A stretch of DNA of 56,037 bases, taken from an uncultured Opitutia bacterium (lineage in GTDB: Bacteria > Verrucomicrobiota > Verrucomicrobiia > Opitutales > Puniceicoccaceae). Shown piece by piece: positions 25,311 to 33,173 of this stretch; the stretch's first letter is position 1; the number at the start of each line of letters is the position of its first letter. Below the pieces are notes generated by a model. It saw only the letters and a program-made list of their open reading frames with translations. It was not told the origin of the DNA and searched no databases. Location of the stretch: positions 1 through 56,037 of the forward strand of contig CAJXLM010000015.1 in assembly GCA_913056175.1 (NCBI GenBank), in the 5' to 3' direction. The position numbers and the translations under genes are program-made.

Positions 25311-26057
25311 ATGATGCAACAACTCATCCGCACATCTTTCCGCGCCCTTGCCGCAGGCACCGTCCTCGGCGTGGCCGCCCCGGCGCTGGTCGCCCAGGAG
25401 GCCAAGTCCCCCTCGGAGATGACCGAGGCCGAGCTTTACGGTTACGTGGTGGCCCAGCAGGTCGGCCTCGACCAGCTCGGGTTCACCGACCAGGAGAAGG
25501 CCGAGTTCGCCGCCGGCTTCGAGGCAGGTCTCGACGGGAGCATGGCTGCCGTGCAGGACGAGCTCCAGGAGCTGCAGGCCTACCTCGAGGAGCGCTCCTC
25601 GCGAGTCCAGTCCGCCCAGGCGGAGGAGAACAAGTCGGCGGCGCAGGCCAAGATCGCCGAGCTGCGCGAGGATCCGGACGTCATCGAGGATCCCCGGGGC
25701 TTCTTCTACGAAGTGCTCGAATCGGGGAACGGCAACGTGCCGACCATGCAGGACGAGGTGACCGTGAACTACGAAGGCACACTCCTCAGTGGCGAGGTGT
25801 TCGACAGCTCCTACAATCGGGGGCAGCCGGCCACTTTCCCCATGGGTGGGGTCATCCCCGGTTTCTCCGGCGGCCTCTCCAAGATCTCCGAGGGCGGTCG
25901 TGTGCGCATCTTCATCCCCTCGGAACTCGGCTACGGCGACAACCCGCCCCCGCAGAGCCCCATTCCCCCCGGCGCCATGCTCATCTTTGACGCGGAGCTG
26001 GAGGGTGTAGCTCCGGCCGGCCAGGGCGGTCGGCCGGCGATGCCCGGGAATCAATAG
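25311..26057 (+). CDS. FKBP-type peptidyl-prolyl isomerase, exported
   Basis: A 248-residue exported proline isomerase. A signal peptide ends near ALVAQE (residue 29). An N-terminal dimerisation region with long helices (residues 35-130) precedes the FKBP domain: VTVNYEGTLLSGEVFDSSYNRG, FPMGGVIPGFSGGL, RIFIPSELGYGD and the closing IPPGAMLIFDAEL. This layout is that of FkpA/Mip periplasmic foldases. Two adjacent ATG codons (25311, 25314) are possible starts. A clear terminator follows the stop. Confidence 0.92.
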   Translation: MMQQLIRTSFRALAAGTVLGVAAPALVAQEAKSPSEMTEAELYGYVVAQQVGLDQLGFTDQEKAEFAAGFEAGLDGSMAAVQDELQELQAYLEERSSRVQSAQAEENKSAAQAKIAELREDPDVIEDPRGFFYEVLESGNGNVPTMQDEVTVNYEGTLLSGEVFDSSYNRGQPATFPMGGVIPGFSGGLSKISEGGRVRIFIPSELGYGDNPPPQSPIPPGAMLIFDAELEGVAPAGQGGRPAMPGNQ

Positions 26058-26086
26058 GCGGGCACGCCATCGCGCTTTCCCTTGCG

Positions 26087-26116
26087 AAGCCGGGTCCCGA
26101 GGGGCCCGGCTTTTTT
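26087..26116 (+). terminator. Rho-independent terminator after the FKBP gene
   Basis: AAGCCGGGTCCC pairs with GGGGCCCGGCTT across a short loop and is followed by a run of six T. It lies 30 bp after the FKBP stop codon. Confidence 0.9.
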
Positions 26117-26181
26117 GTGAGCGGGAAAGGACGAGGGGGAGGAGGGGGCGCGGGCGGGGCGCGCGTCCGGAAGGCCTCCGC

Positions 26182-26256
26182 TGGTACTCCCGCCGGGATT
26201 CGAACCCAGATCTACGGCTCCGGAGGCCGTTGTTCTATCCATTGAACTACGGGAGC
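26182..26256 (-). tRNA. tRNA-Arg (CCG)
   Basis: A 75-base cloverleaf on the minus strand. GCTCCCG pairs with CGGGAGT (terminal G-U), the anticodon arm is ACGGC-CTCCGGA-GCCGT with anticodon CCG, and the T arm holds GGTTCGAATCC. The CCA end is encoded. Confidence 0.95.
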
Positions 26257-26374
26257 AGCGAGGCATCGAGTTGAACCGCCCGAGGCCTGCGGAGACAAGG
26301 GAAAAGCGCCGGGGAGCCGCCGCTTCCCGGCGACGAGGGCCCGGCCCGCCTCCCTTCCGTGGGCGGGCCGGGCC

Positions 26375-27262
26375 TCAGGAGAGCAGGGCCAGCGCGCGGC
26401 CCAGCGCGGAGAACCAGGCGTCCACGGGCCCGTCGAGGCCGAGGGCGTAGGCGAGGGCGGCGGCGATGAGGAAGGGGCCGAAGGGAATCTCGCTGCCGGC
26501 GCCGAGCCGCTCCCCGCGGTCGGGTTCGGCCCTGCCCGCCCGGAAGCGTTGCCAGGCGAGGACGGGCAGCAGGATGGCCGTGCCGAGGACCGCCCCGCCA
26601 AAGAGGGCGAAGACCGCCCCCTGCCAGCCGAGGAAGGCCCCGAGGCAGCCGGCCAACTTGATATCGCCCTCGCCGAGGGCCTCGCGGCGGAGGGCCAGCC
26701 CGGCCCCGACGGCCAGCCAATAGTACACGGAGGAACCGAGGAGCACGCCGAGGAAAGCGCTGCCGAGCCCTCGGAGGCTCGGCGCGGCGGCCTCGGGAAA
26801 ACCGTGAAGCCCGGGAACGAGGAAGGAGAGGGCCAGCCCGAGGAGCATCCCGCCCACCGTGAAGAGATCGGGGATGACGAGGTGATCCAGGTCGATCCAG
26901 AAGGCGGGCACGAGGAAGAGGACGAGGACGGCGAGGGAGAGGGCCACGGCGGGCGGATGCAGCCACCAGCAGAGGAGGAAGAGCAGGGCGGTGATCCCTT
27001 CGACGAGGGGGTAACGGGGCGAGATCCTCGCGCCGCAACAGCGGGCCCTCCCCCGCAGGAGGAGCCAGGAGACAAGGGGGAGATTGTCGTGCCAGGGGAG
27101 AGGTTCCCCGCACCGGCAGCGGGAGCCCGGGCGTACCACCGATTCCCCCGCGGGGATCCGCCGGATGACCACGTTCAGGAAACTCCCGAGGATCGCCCCG
27201 AGGAGAAAGATGGTGGTGCCGGCGAAGAGGGCGGGAAGCGGGGGAAGGGCGCTGCCGGGCAT
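26375..27262 (-). CDS. Prepilin peptidase / N-methyltransferase
   Basis: A 295-residue polytopic aspartic protease that cleaves and methylates type IV prepilin-like proteins. The N-terminal cytoplasmic zinc region has CRCGEPLPWHDNLPL and CCG near residues 48-78. The catalytic aspartates are in WIDLDHLVIPD near 127 and GEGDIKL near 197. Seven to eight membrane segments are predicted. I start at ATG 27262; the open frame continues upstream into a proline-rich stretch unlike the family. No pilin genes are in the window. hisG lies upstream on the same strand, 106 bp away. Confidence 0.93.
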   Translation of the reverse strand: MPGSALPPLPALFAGTTIFLLGAILGSFLNVVIRRIPAGESVVRPGSRCRCGEPLPWHDNLPLVSWLLLRGRARCCGARISPRYPLVEGITALLFLLCWWLHPPAVALSLAVLVLFLVPAFWIDLDHLVIPDLFTVGGMLLGLALSFLVPGLHGFPEAAAPSLRGLGSAFLGVLLGSSVYYWLAVGAGLALRREALGEGDIKLAGCLGAFLGWQGAVFALFGGAVLGTAILLPVLAWQRFRAGRAEPDRGERLGAGSEIPFGPFLIAAALAYALGLDGPVDAWFSALGRALALLS

Positions 27263-27368
27263 GGGCGGTCGGGGAGGGTGGGGCGATGGCGGAGGCGGCG
27301 GGGGCGGGAACCGGACGGGGGCCGGGAGGCCGTGCCAGTCCGGGCTGCCCCGGGCCATCGCCCCCGCC

Positions 27369-28253
27369 TCAGGGAATCACCTTGTTGAGGGGGTACTCGA
27401 TGATTCCCTCGGCCCCGTGCTCGCGGAGCACCGGGATGATCTCCCGGACGATCTTCTCGTCGAGAACAGTCTCCACGGCGACCCAGTCGTCCTCGGAGAG
27501 CGGGGAGACCGTCGGACGGCGGAGGGAGGGCAGCTCGCTGATGATCGTCTCCACGGCCGCGCGCGGGGCGTTCAGCTTGAGGCCCACCTTGTTCTGGGCT
27601 TCGAGGGCCGCGCGCAGGAGGAGGGAAATGCGCTCGATCTTGCGCCGCTTGGCCGGGTCCTCCCAGGCCGCGCGGTTGGCGATGAACTTGGTGTTGGTCT
27701 CGAGGAGGGTGTCCACGATGCGGAGACGGTTGGCCCGGAGGGAGGAGCCCGTCTCGGTGAGGTCGACAATCGCGTCGACGAGGTGGGGCACCTTCACCTC
27801 GGTCGCTCCCCAGGAGAACTCGACCTCGGCCTGCACATCGTGCCGGGCGAGGTACTGCTCGGTGAGGTGGACCACCTCCGTGGCGATGCGCCTGCCCTGC
27901 AGGTCCTGGACTCCCTCGATGTCGGAATCCTCGGGCACGGCGAGGACCCAGCGCGAGCGCCGGGTGCTCGCCCGGGAGTAGACAAGGTCGCACACCTCGA
28001 CGACATCCGATCCGTTCTCGGCGATCCAGTCCTGCCCGGTGAGGCCGCAGTCGAAGAAGCCGTGCTCGACGTAGCGGCTCATCTCCTGGGCGCGCACGAA
28101 GCGCCCGTCCAGTTCCGGGTCGTCCATGATCGGCCGGTAGGAGCGGGAGCTCACCTGGATCTGGAAGCCGGCCATCCCGAAGAGCCGGAGGGTTGATTCC
28201 TCGAGGCTGCCCTTGGGAAGCCCGAGACGGAGGAGCGGAGAGGACTGCGCCAT
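27369..28253 (-). CDS. hisG: ATP phosphoribosyltransferase, long form
   Basis: A 294-residue enzyme joining ATP and PRPP in the first step of histidine synthesis. It shows [14 protein letters not shown] at the N-terminus, the [12 protein letters not shown] region near 67 and the PRPP loop [15 protein letters not shown] near 156-170. About 80 C-terminal residues form the ACT-like regulatory domain of the long form, so no HisZ is needed. ATG 28253 follows GGTGGGGG. An upstream start at 28286 adds eleven residues and is less likely. No other his genes are nearby. Confidence 0.94.
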   Translation of the reverse strand: MAQSSPLLRLGLPKGSLEESTLRLFGMAGFQIQVSSRSYRPIMDDPELDGRFVRAQEMSRYVEHGFFDCGLTGQDWIAENGSDVVEVCDLVYSRASTRRSRWVLAVPEDSDIEGVQDLQGRRIATEVVHLTEQYLARHDVQAEVEFSWGATEVKVPHLVDAIVDLTETGSSLRANRLRIVDTLLETNTKFIANRAAWEDPAKRRKIERISLLLRAALEAQNKVGLKLNAPRAAVETIISELPSLRRPTVSPLSEDDWVAVETVLDEKIVREIIPVLREHGAEGIIEYPLNKVIP

Positions 28254-28311
28254 GCCCCCACCATACGCGGGTGGCTGGACGCTCAAAGGGAAAAGTGGAG
28301 CGAGGGGCGGA

Positions 28312-29184
28312 TCAGCTGCCGGAGGGGTACCGCCGCTCGATCTCGCGGGCTGTGCTGGCCATCTCCATCTCCTCGAGAAAGCTGCGCAGGCGGGCGGGCT
28401 CGGCGTGGCCGGGAGCGAGGTCCACCTCGTGGTCGGGCTGGAGGGTGGTGAGCTGGCGATTCCGGCGGAGCTGGTCCGCCTGTTCGGTCACCACCGCCTG
28501 GAAGCGGGGTGGCTTCAGCCGGCCGGCGTTCGTGAGGATCGCCTCGAGATCGCCGTAAGCCTGCAGCCACTTGGCGGCGGTTTTCGGCCCGACTCCGGCA
28601 ATCCCGGGAATGTTGTCCGAGCTGTCCCCGATGAGGGCGAGGTAGTCGGCGACCTGGTCGGGCCGGATGCCGTATTTCTCCCGGACGGCGGTCTCGTCGA
28701 GGGTGCGCCAGCCGAGCTTGGGGTTGGCGGTGGGGGGCGGGAGGAGCTGGGCCACGCCGGACTGGATGCACTGGGCGAGGTCCTTGTCCGCGCTGACGAT
28801 GAGGGCCTCCTTGCCCTCCCCGCGCAGGCGGGCGGCGGCGGAGGCGATGAGGTCGTCCGCCTCGATCCCCTCGCTCTCGGCCACCCCGAGGCCGAGGTAG
28901 TGGCTGAGCTCCTTGATCCGGGGAAACTGGCGATCGAGGGCTTCCGGCATCTCCGCGCGGTTCGCCTTGTACTCCGGAAGGAGCGCGGATTTCTCCTCAT
29001 CGTGCCCGAGGTCGAAGAAGGCGAGGAGGCGGGAGTCGGGGTAGAGGTCCTCGAGCCGCCAGACGGTCTTCACCCAGCCGTGGAGGGCGTTCGTGGGGAA
29101 TCCGTCGCTCCGGTTCAGTTCCGGGATGGCGTAGAAGCTGCGATAGGCGAGGTTGAAGCCGTCGAGGAGGAGGGTGGGGGCCAT
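28312..29184 (-). CDS. 5'-3' exonuclease (PolA N-terminal domain type)
   Basis: A 290-residue stand-alone flap/5'-3' exonuclease resembling the N-terminal domain of DNA polymerase I. Metal-binding acidic residues are visible in [11 protein letters not shown] near residue 8, FDLG near 57, EGIEADDLI near 105, [11 protein letters not shown] near 130, and [24 protein letters not shown] near 184-207 with the helix-hairpin-helix. No polymerase domain follows, so it is an independent gene in repair or Okazaki fragment processing. Confidence 0.9.
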   Translation of the reverse strand: MAPTLLLDGFNLAYRSFYAIPELNRSDGFPTNALHGWVKTVWRLEDLYPDSRLLAFFDLGHDEEKSALLPEYKANRAEMPEALDRQFPRIKELSHYLGLGVAESEGIEADDLIASAAARLRGEGKEALIVSADKDLAQCIQSGVAQLLPPPTANPKLGWRTLDETAVREKYGIRPDQVADYLALIGDSSDNIPGIAGVGPKTAAKWLQAYGDLEAILTNAGRLKPPRFQAVVTEQADQLRRNRQLTTLQPDHEVDLAPGHAEPARLRSFLEEMEMASTAREIERRYPSGS

Positions 29185-29239
29185 GGGCGGGGAAGGTGCG
29201 GGATTGTCGGGCGGGTGCCGCCGTGGTAACCTACACGGA

Positions 29240-29518
29240 ATGGAGGAGCAGCTACAAATCGAAGTTTGCTACAGTGGGCAGGTGCAGGGCGTCGGTTTTC
29301 GCTACGAGGTGCGGCAGGTGGCTCGGGACTACCGGGTGACGGGCTATGTGGAGAACCTCGCGGACGGGCGGGTCCACCTGCTCGCCGAGGGCGAGCGCGG
29401 GGAGGTTGGGCGTTTTCTCGAGGGGGTTCGCCACGCCCTCGGAGCCTACATCCGTCACGCGGAGGAGACCGAGCGGGTGGCCCCGCCGGAGTGCGGCGAT
29501 TTCCGGATCCGGCTCTGA
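29240..29518 (+). CDS. Acylphosphatase
   Basis: A 92-residue acylphosphatase hydrolysing carboxyl-phosphate bonds. The catalytic Arg is in YSGQVQGVGFRYEV near residue 22 and the catalytic Asn in GYVENLADGRVH near 40. Length and motifs match the family closely. Start ATG 29240 is preceded by only a weak ribosome site. It lies alone between two minus-strand operons, 55 bp from the exonuclease start. Confidence 0.94.
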   Translation: MEEQLQIEVCYSGQVQGVGFRYEVRQVARDYRVTGYVENLADGRVHLLAEGERGEVGRFLEGVRHALGAYIRHAEETERVAPPECGDFRIRL

Positions 29519-29584
29519 GCGGGGGGAGCGTTGCGGGGGGCGGGCACGGTCCGTCCGGGAAACCCCTGCGCGCGCCCCGCTTCC

Positions 29585-30481
29585 TCAGGGCCCGACCACC
29601 GTGACCGGGATGGTCACCGGGTTCATTCCGGCGGCCTCGCTGAAGAGGGCACCCTCGCCGGGTTGGCCCCCTTCCACGGGAACGCTCACGGAGCGACTGC
29701 CCTCCGGGATGACGACCGCGGGCATGATGATCGACTCGGGGATGTCGGTGCTCAACGGGATGGAAAGGCCACCCGCGGGAGCCTCGAAGCGGACCGAAAA
29801 GACGAGGACCGCGGTTTCCCCGGGGGCGAGGCGCAGGGAGCCCGGGGCCACGCGCAGCTCCGACTGGTCGATGCGGAACGAGCCCACCACGACGGTTTCC
29901 GCTCCGCTGCGCAGCTGTACGGGGTAGCTCTCCCCGGCGGGCAGCGGAGGCACCACGAACTTCAGCTCGTTCTGGGTCTCGAAAGTGGTCTGCGCGGGTA
30001 CTCCGCCCACGAGGATCCGGTCGGAGGGAAAGAAACGGCGGCCGAGGACGGTGACGGTGCGCCCGACGGGAGCCCGTTCCACCTGGAGCTGGAGGACATA
30101 CTTGTTGACGAGCTCAAAGCTGTGGAGGTCGGAGCTGATCCGGTCCTGCTGGACGGTGCCGCCCGCCATCTTCTTTTCGTAATTGAGAAAGTAGTAGAAC
30201 GCGGCCTCTCCCTGGTCTTCGGGCATCACGAAGTCGAACTCGAAGAGGTAGGGATCGTACCGGTTCTGGTCCATGGGGTACTGTTCCCCGTTGATGACGA
30301 TGGTGGCGTCCATCGTTTCCGGCTCGACGCCCTCGCCGAGGAGGCGGGGCTGCATGGAGAGGGTATAGATGCCGGAGGGGTTCTCCGGGACTTTCGCGGG
30401 GGTGAGGTTCTCGAGGTAGGCGCTGCAACCGGTCAGCAGGCCGAGGAGGACCGCGAAGGTCAGGATCGTGGGCACTCTCAT
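29585..30481 (-). CDS. Lipoprotein with IPT/TIG-like domain
   Basis: A 298-residue exported lipoprotein of unknown function. The signal peptide ends in the lipobox LLTGC (Cys 19). Near residues 130-215 an IPT/TIG-like immunoglobulin fold is suggested by APVGRTVTVLGRRFFPSDRILVGGVPAQT and the following beta strands. The C-terminal part is beta-rich and resembles a second Ig-like domain. The start is ATG 30481; the frame upstream of it is hemW in another register. It begins 2 bp after the hemW stop, so the two are probably cotranscribed. No partner suggests its role. Confidence 0.78.
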   Translation of the reverse strand: MRVPTILTFAVLLGLLTGCSAYLENLTPAKVPENPSGIYTLSMQPRLLGEGVEPETMDATIVINGEQYPMDQNRYDPYLFEFDFVMPEDQGEAAFYYFLNYEKKMAGGTVQQDRISSDLHSFELVNKYVLQLQVERAPVGRTVTVLGRRFFPSDRILVGGVPAQTTFETQNELKFVVPPLPAGESYPVQLRSGAETVVVGSFRIDQSELRVAPGSLRLAPGETAVLVFSVRFEAPAGGLSIPLSTDIPESIIMPAVVIPEGSRSVSVPVEGGQPGEGALFSEAAGMNPVTIPVTVVGP

Positions 30482-30483
30482 GT

Positions 30484-31734
30484 TCACTGGAGGTTGCCGG
30501 GGGCAGCCCCCGCTGGCAAGGAAAAGTCCGGTGCCCCGGCTCCGGCCGAGGCGAGGATCTCCCGCCCGATGGCGTCGGCCACGAGGAGTCCCGCCCGCGT
30601 CGGAACCCAGTGGTCCCCGCCCCGCCGGAGCCACTCCGCGGCCTCGAGGCGGCGAAGGATCCCCTCCAGCCCGGGAACGGCCGCCGCGGCCTCTACGGGG
30701 AAGCCGCGGCTGGTTCGCAGTCCGAAGACCGCCCGCTCGAGGACTCGCTCCGCCGGGCTCAATTCCACCCGCTCCTCCACCGCCGGCGGGTCCTCCCGTA
30801 GCGCGGTGCGCCAGGCCTCCAGGCCGTGCGGGTTGCGGAAGCGGTACGACCCGACCTGGGAGGCCGCGGAGGGACCCAGCCCGCGCCACTCGCCCATCCC
30901 CCAGATCGTCCGGTGATGCCGACTCTCGTGGCCGGGACGGGCGAAGTTCGACACTTCGTAGTGATGAAAGCCGGCCGTCTCGAGGAAGTCCCAGGCGTGC
31001 TCGAGGAGGCCGGCCTCGTTCTCGGGGTCGACGCGGTAGCCCTCCCGGGCGAGGCGGGCGAGCAAGGGGGTATCCTCCTCGAGGGTGAGGTTGTAGAGCG
31101 AGAGGTGGTCGGGGGAGAGGGCGAGGGCCCGCCGGAGATCCTCCTCCAGCTCGCGGGGTCCCTGGCCGGGTACCGCTACGATCAGGTCGAGGTTGAGGTT
31201 GTCCCAGCCGGCAGCGCGCAGGCGGTCGACTTGTGCTTCCACCCGGTCGTTGGCATGGGGACGACCGAGGGCGCGCAGGAGGGAGGGCGAGAAGGACTGG
31301 ACGCCGAGGGAGAGCCGGTTGACGCCCACCTCCCGCCAAGCCTCCATCTTTTCCCGGGTGAGGCACTGCGGGGTCAGCTCGACGGTCCATTCGGCGCCGG
31401 GCTGGAGGTTCCGCCGGAAGCGGTCCCCGATCCGGCGGATGTCGCTGGCCTTGAGCAGGCCGGGGGTTCCCCCGCCCCAGAAACACGAGCTCGCCGGGCC
31501 CTCGGGAGCGAGGAGCGCCCACTCCGCCTCCAGGCCCTCCCGGTAGACCTGCCAGTCCCCCGGCGAGGGAACCTGCTTGTCAAAGGCACAGAAGTCGCAG
31601 GTCGCCGCGCAAAAGGGGACGTGCAGGTAGAGAGCGGCCCCGGCGGGGATGCGGCGGAGGGGGGAGGGGTCGGCGGGGGCAGTGGGTCTGCCTCGGCGGC
31701 CGGCCGTGCCTACAGTCCCCGCGTCTGCCACCAC
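30484..31734 (-). CDS. hemW: Radical SAM coproporphyrinogen oxidase-like / heme chaperone HemW
   Basis: A 416-residue radical SAM protein of the HemN/HemW family. The cluster motif is CAATCDFCAFD near residue 42, followed by SSCFWGGGTPGLL near 83 and the second SAM region LSLGVQSFSP near 140. HemW members bind heme and are thought to insert it into respiratory enzymes, whereas HemN oxidises coproporphyrinogen; HemN carries an extra Cys after the CxxxCxxC set. Here Phe-Asp follows in CDFCAFD, favouring HemW. The start GTG 31734 lies inside the upstream small gene. Confidence 0.88.
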   Translation of the reverse strand: MVADAGTVGTAGRRGRPTAPADPSPLRRIPAGAALYLHVPFCAATCDFCAFDKQVPSPGDWQVYREGLEAEWALLAPEGPASSCFWGGGTPGLLKASDIRRIGDRFRRNLQPGAEWTVELTPQCLTREKMEAWREVGVNRLSLGVQSFSPSLLRALGRPHANDRVEAQVDRLRAAGWDNLNLDLIVAVPGQGPRELEEDLRRALALSPDHLSLYNLTLEEDTPLLARLAREGYRVDPENEAGLLEHAWDFLETAGFHHYEVSNFARPGHESRHHRTIWGMGEWRGLGPSAASQVGSYRFRNPHGLEAWRTALREDPPAVEERVELSPAERVLERAVFGLRTSRGFPVEAAAAVPGLEGILRRLEAAEWLRRGGDHWVPTRAGLLVADAIGREILASAGAGAPDFSLPAGAAPGNLQ

Positions 31735-31838
31735 AGGTAGAGGGTTTGGAAAAAGGCGTAGGCGAGAATGGTGTAGAACACCCAGCGCAGGGGGATGCCC
31801 TTCCGCTTTTCCGGGTCGGGTTCTTCCTCGTCACTCAT
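31710..31838 (-). CDS. Small single-span membrane protein (42 residues)
   Basis: A short gene overlapping the hemW start by 25 bp in another frame. It encodes an acidic-basic N-terminus (MSDEEEPDPEKRKG) and one hydrophobic helix (WVFYTILAYAFFQTLYLWW), ending TRGL. The end of the coding frame supplies the GTG codon of hemW, a typical arrangement for translational coupling. I do not recognise a family; the gene is proposed from its start, composition and position only. Confidence 0.65.
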   Translation of the reverse strand: MSDEEEPDPEKRKGIPLRWVFYTILAYAFFQTLYLWWQTRGL

Positions 31839-31922
31839 GCCCGGAAGGATGGCTCGTCGACCCGCCCGGTGCAAGCAAGGGCGGGTCGGGAAGGGGGGCC
31901 TCGCGGGCGGGGGCCCTCCCGC

Positions 31923-32903
31923 TCAAGCGGTGTGCTGGCCCCCGCTTGCCCGGCCGGTGGACTGCAGGTCCTTCGGGATCGGGGCGACCAGCGTGAGGCG
32001 GTTGCCGCTGCCGGGGTGGGGGAGGACGAGGCGGTGGGCATGCAGGAGGATGCGGCCCTCCGGCACCGGCAGGGGATCGAGGCGGCGGTAATGGCGACCG
32101 CCGTAGAGGGAATCGCCAAGGACGGGATGCCCCAGCGATGCGAGGTGCACCCGGATCTGGTGCGTGCGGCCGGTCTCGATACGCACGCGGAGGAGGGACC
32201 AGGTGCGGTCGGGAGCGCCCTCGAGGAGTTCCCAGTGGGTCACCGCCGGGCGGCCGCCCTCCACGATGGCCCGCCTCACCCGGTGCCGCGGATGCCGGCC
32301 AAGGGGCGCGTCGACCGTGCCCCGTGCCTCCGCCGGCACTCCCCGCACCACCGCGAGGTACTCCTTCTCCATCGCGCGCTCGCGGAAGGCCGCCTGCAGG
32401 GCTCCGCCGGCGGCCACGGTCTTCGCGAGCACGAGCACGCCCGAGGTCTCCCGGTCGAGGCGGTGGACGACCCCGGGCCGTTCCGGCTCGCCGAGATCGG
32501 CCAGCTGGCCCTCGGTGTAGCCGAGCGCGGCCGCCACCACCGTGCCCGTCTCCACCCCGGGACCGGGATGCACGACGCGGTTGGCCGGCTTGTCCACGGC
32601 GAGGAGGTCCGCGTCCTCGTAGAGCACGACGAGCGGCCAGCTCTCCGGCTCGGGGGCACGGGGTGACCGGGTTGCCCCACGCGCCCGCGCCGCCGGGTGG
32701 ATTTCCACGCGCTCCCCCTCCCGCAGGCAACGCCCGGGTGCCACTGCACGACCCTCCACGAGGACCTCCCCCGCCCGAATTGCCCGCTGCCAGTCCGCCC
32801 GGGTCAGCCCCGGCTCCTCCCCCGACAGCCACTTGTCCAGCCGCTGCCCGGACCCGTCCCCGCCAACCCTCCGCTCTTCGCTCCCACCCATCCGTTCCAC
32901 CAC
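31923..32903 (-). CDS. RluA/RluD-family rRNA pseudouridine synthase
   Basis: A 326-residue pseudouridine synthase with an N-terminal S4 RNA-binding domain (QRLDKWLSGEEPGLTRADWQRAI near residue 20) and the catalytic domain with HRLDRETSGVLVLAK near 147-161, where Asp is the nucleophile. IRVHLASLGHPVLGDSLYGG near 245-264 is the expected downstream motif. This matches RluD, which modifies 23S rRNA helix 69, but RluA/RluC-type sites cannot be excluded. GTG 32903 or ATG 32891 could be the start. Confidence 0.9.
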   Translation of the reverse strand: MVERMGGSEERRVGGDGSGQRLDKWLSGEEPGLTRADWQRAIRAGEVLVEGRAVAPGRCLREGERVEIHPAARARGATRSPRAPEPESWPLVVLYEDADLLAVDKPANRVVHPGPGVETGTVVAAALGYTEGQLADLGEPERPGVVHRLDRETSGVLVLAKTVAAGGALQAAFRERAMEKEYLAVVRGVPAEARGTVDAPLGRHPRHRVRRAIVEGGRPAVTHWELLEGAPDRTWSLLRVRIETGRTHQIRVHLASLGHPVLGDSLYGGRHYRRLDPLPVPEGRILLHAHRLVLPHPGSGNRLTLVAPIPKDLQSTGRASGGQHTA

Positions 32904-33173
32904 ACCCCAACCTGTCCCGACCCTGCCCCCCAGGCAAGTCCGCCCCGGGCGGGTACATGGAAAAACCTAATAAAAATCCCAAACTCCCCCTAGTTCCGGA
33001 TTGCCTCCATTTTATCGTGAATTTGAGGGACAGAGCTTACTAAACACTTGTTGTGGAGGAATTTCGGGAAAGCATTGGGTGGGCGAGAGGGGCCGGAGAG
33101 GGTGGGGAAATTTTGGGATCGGAGGGGGTGGGATGGGTTTGCGTGGGGGGCGGGGAGGGGGTTGGGTAGGGAG

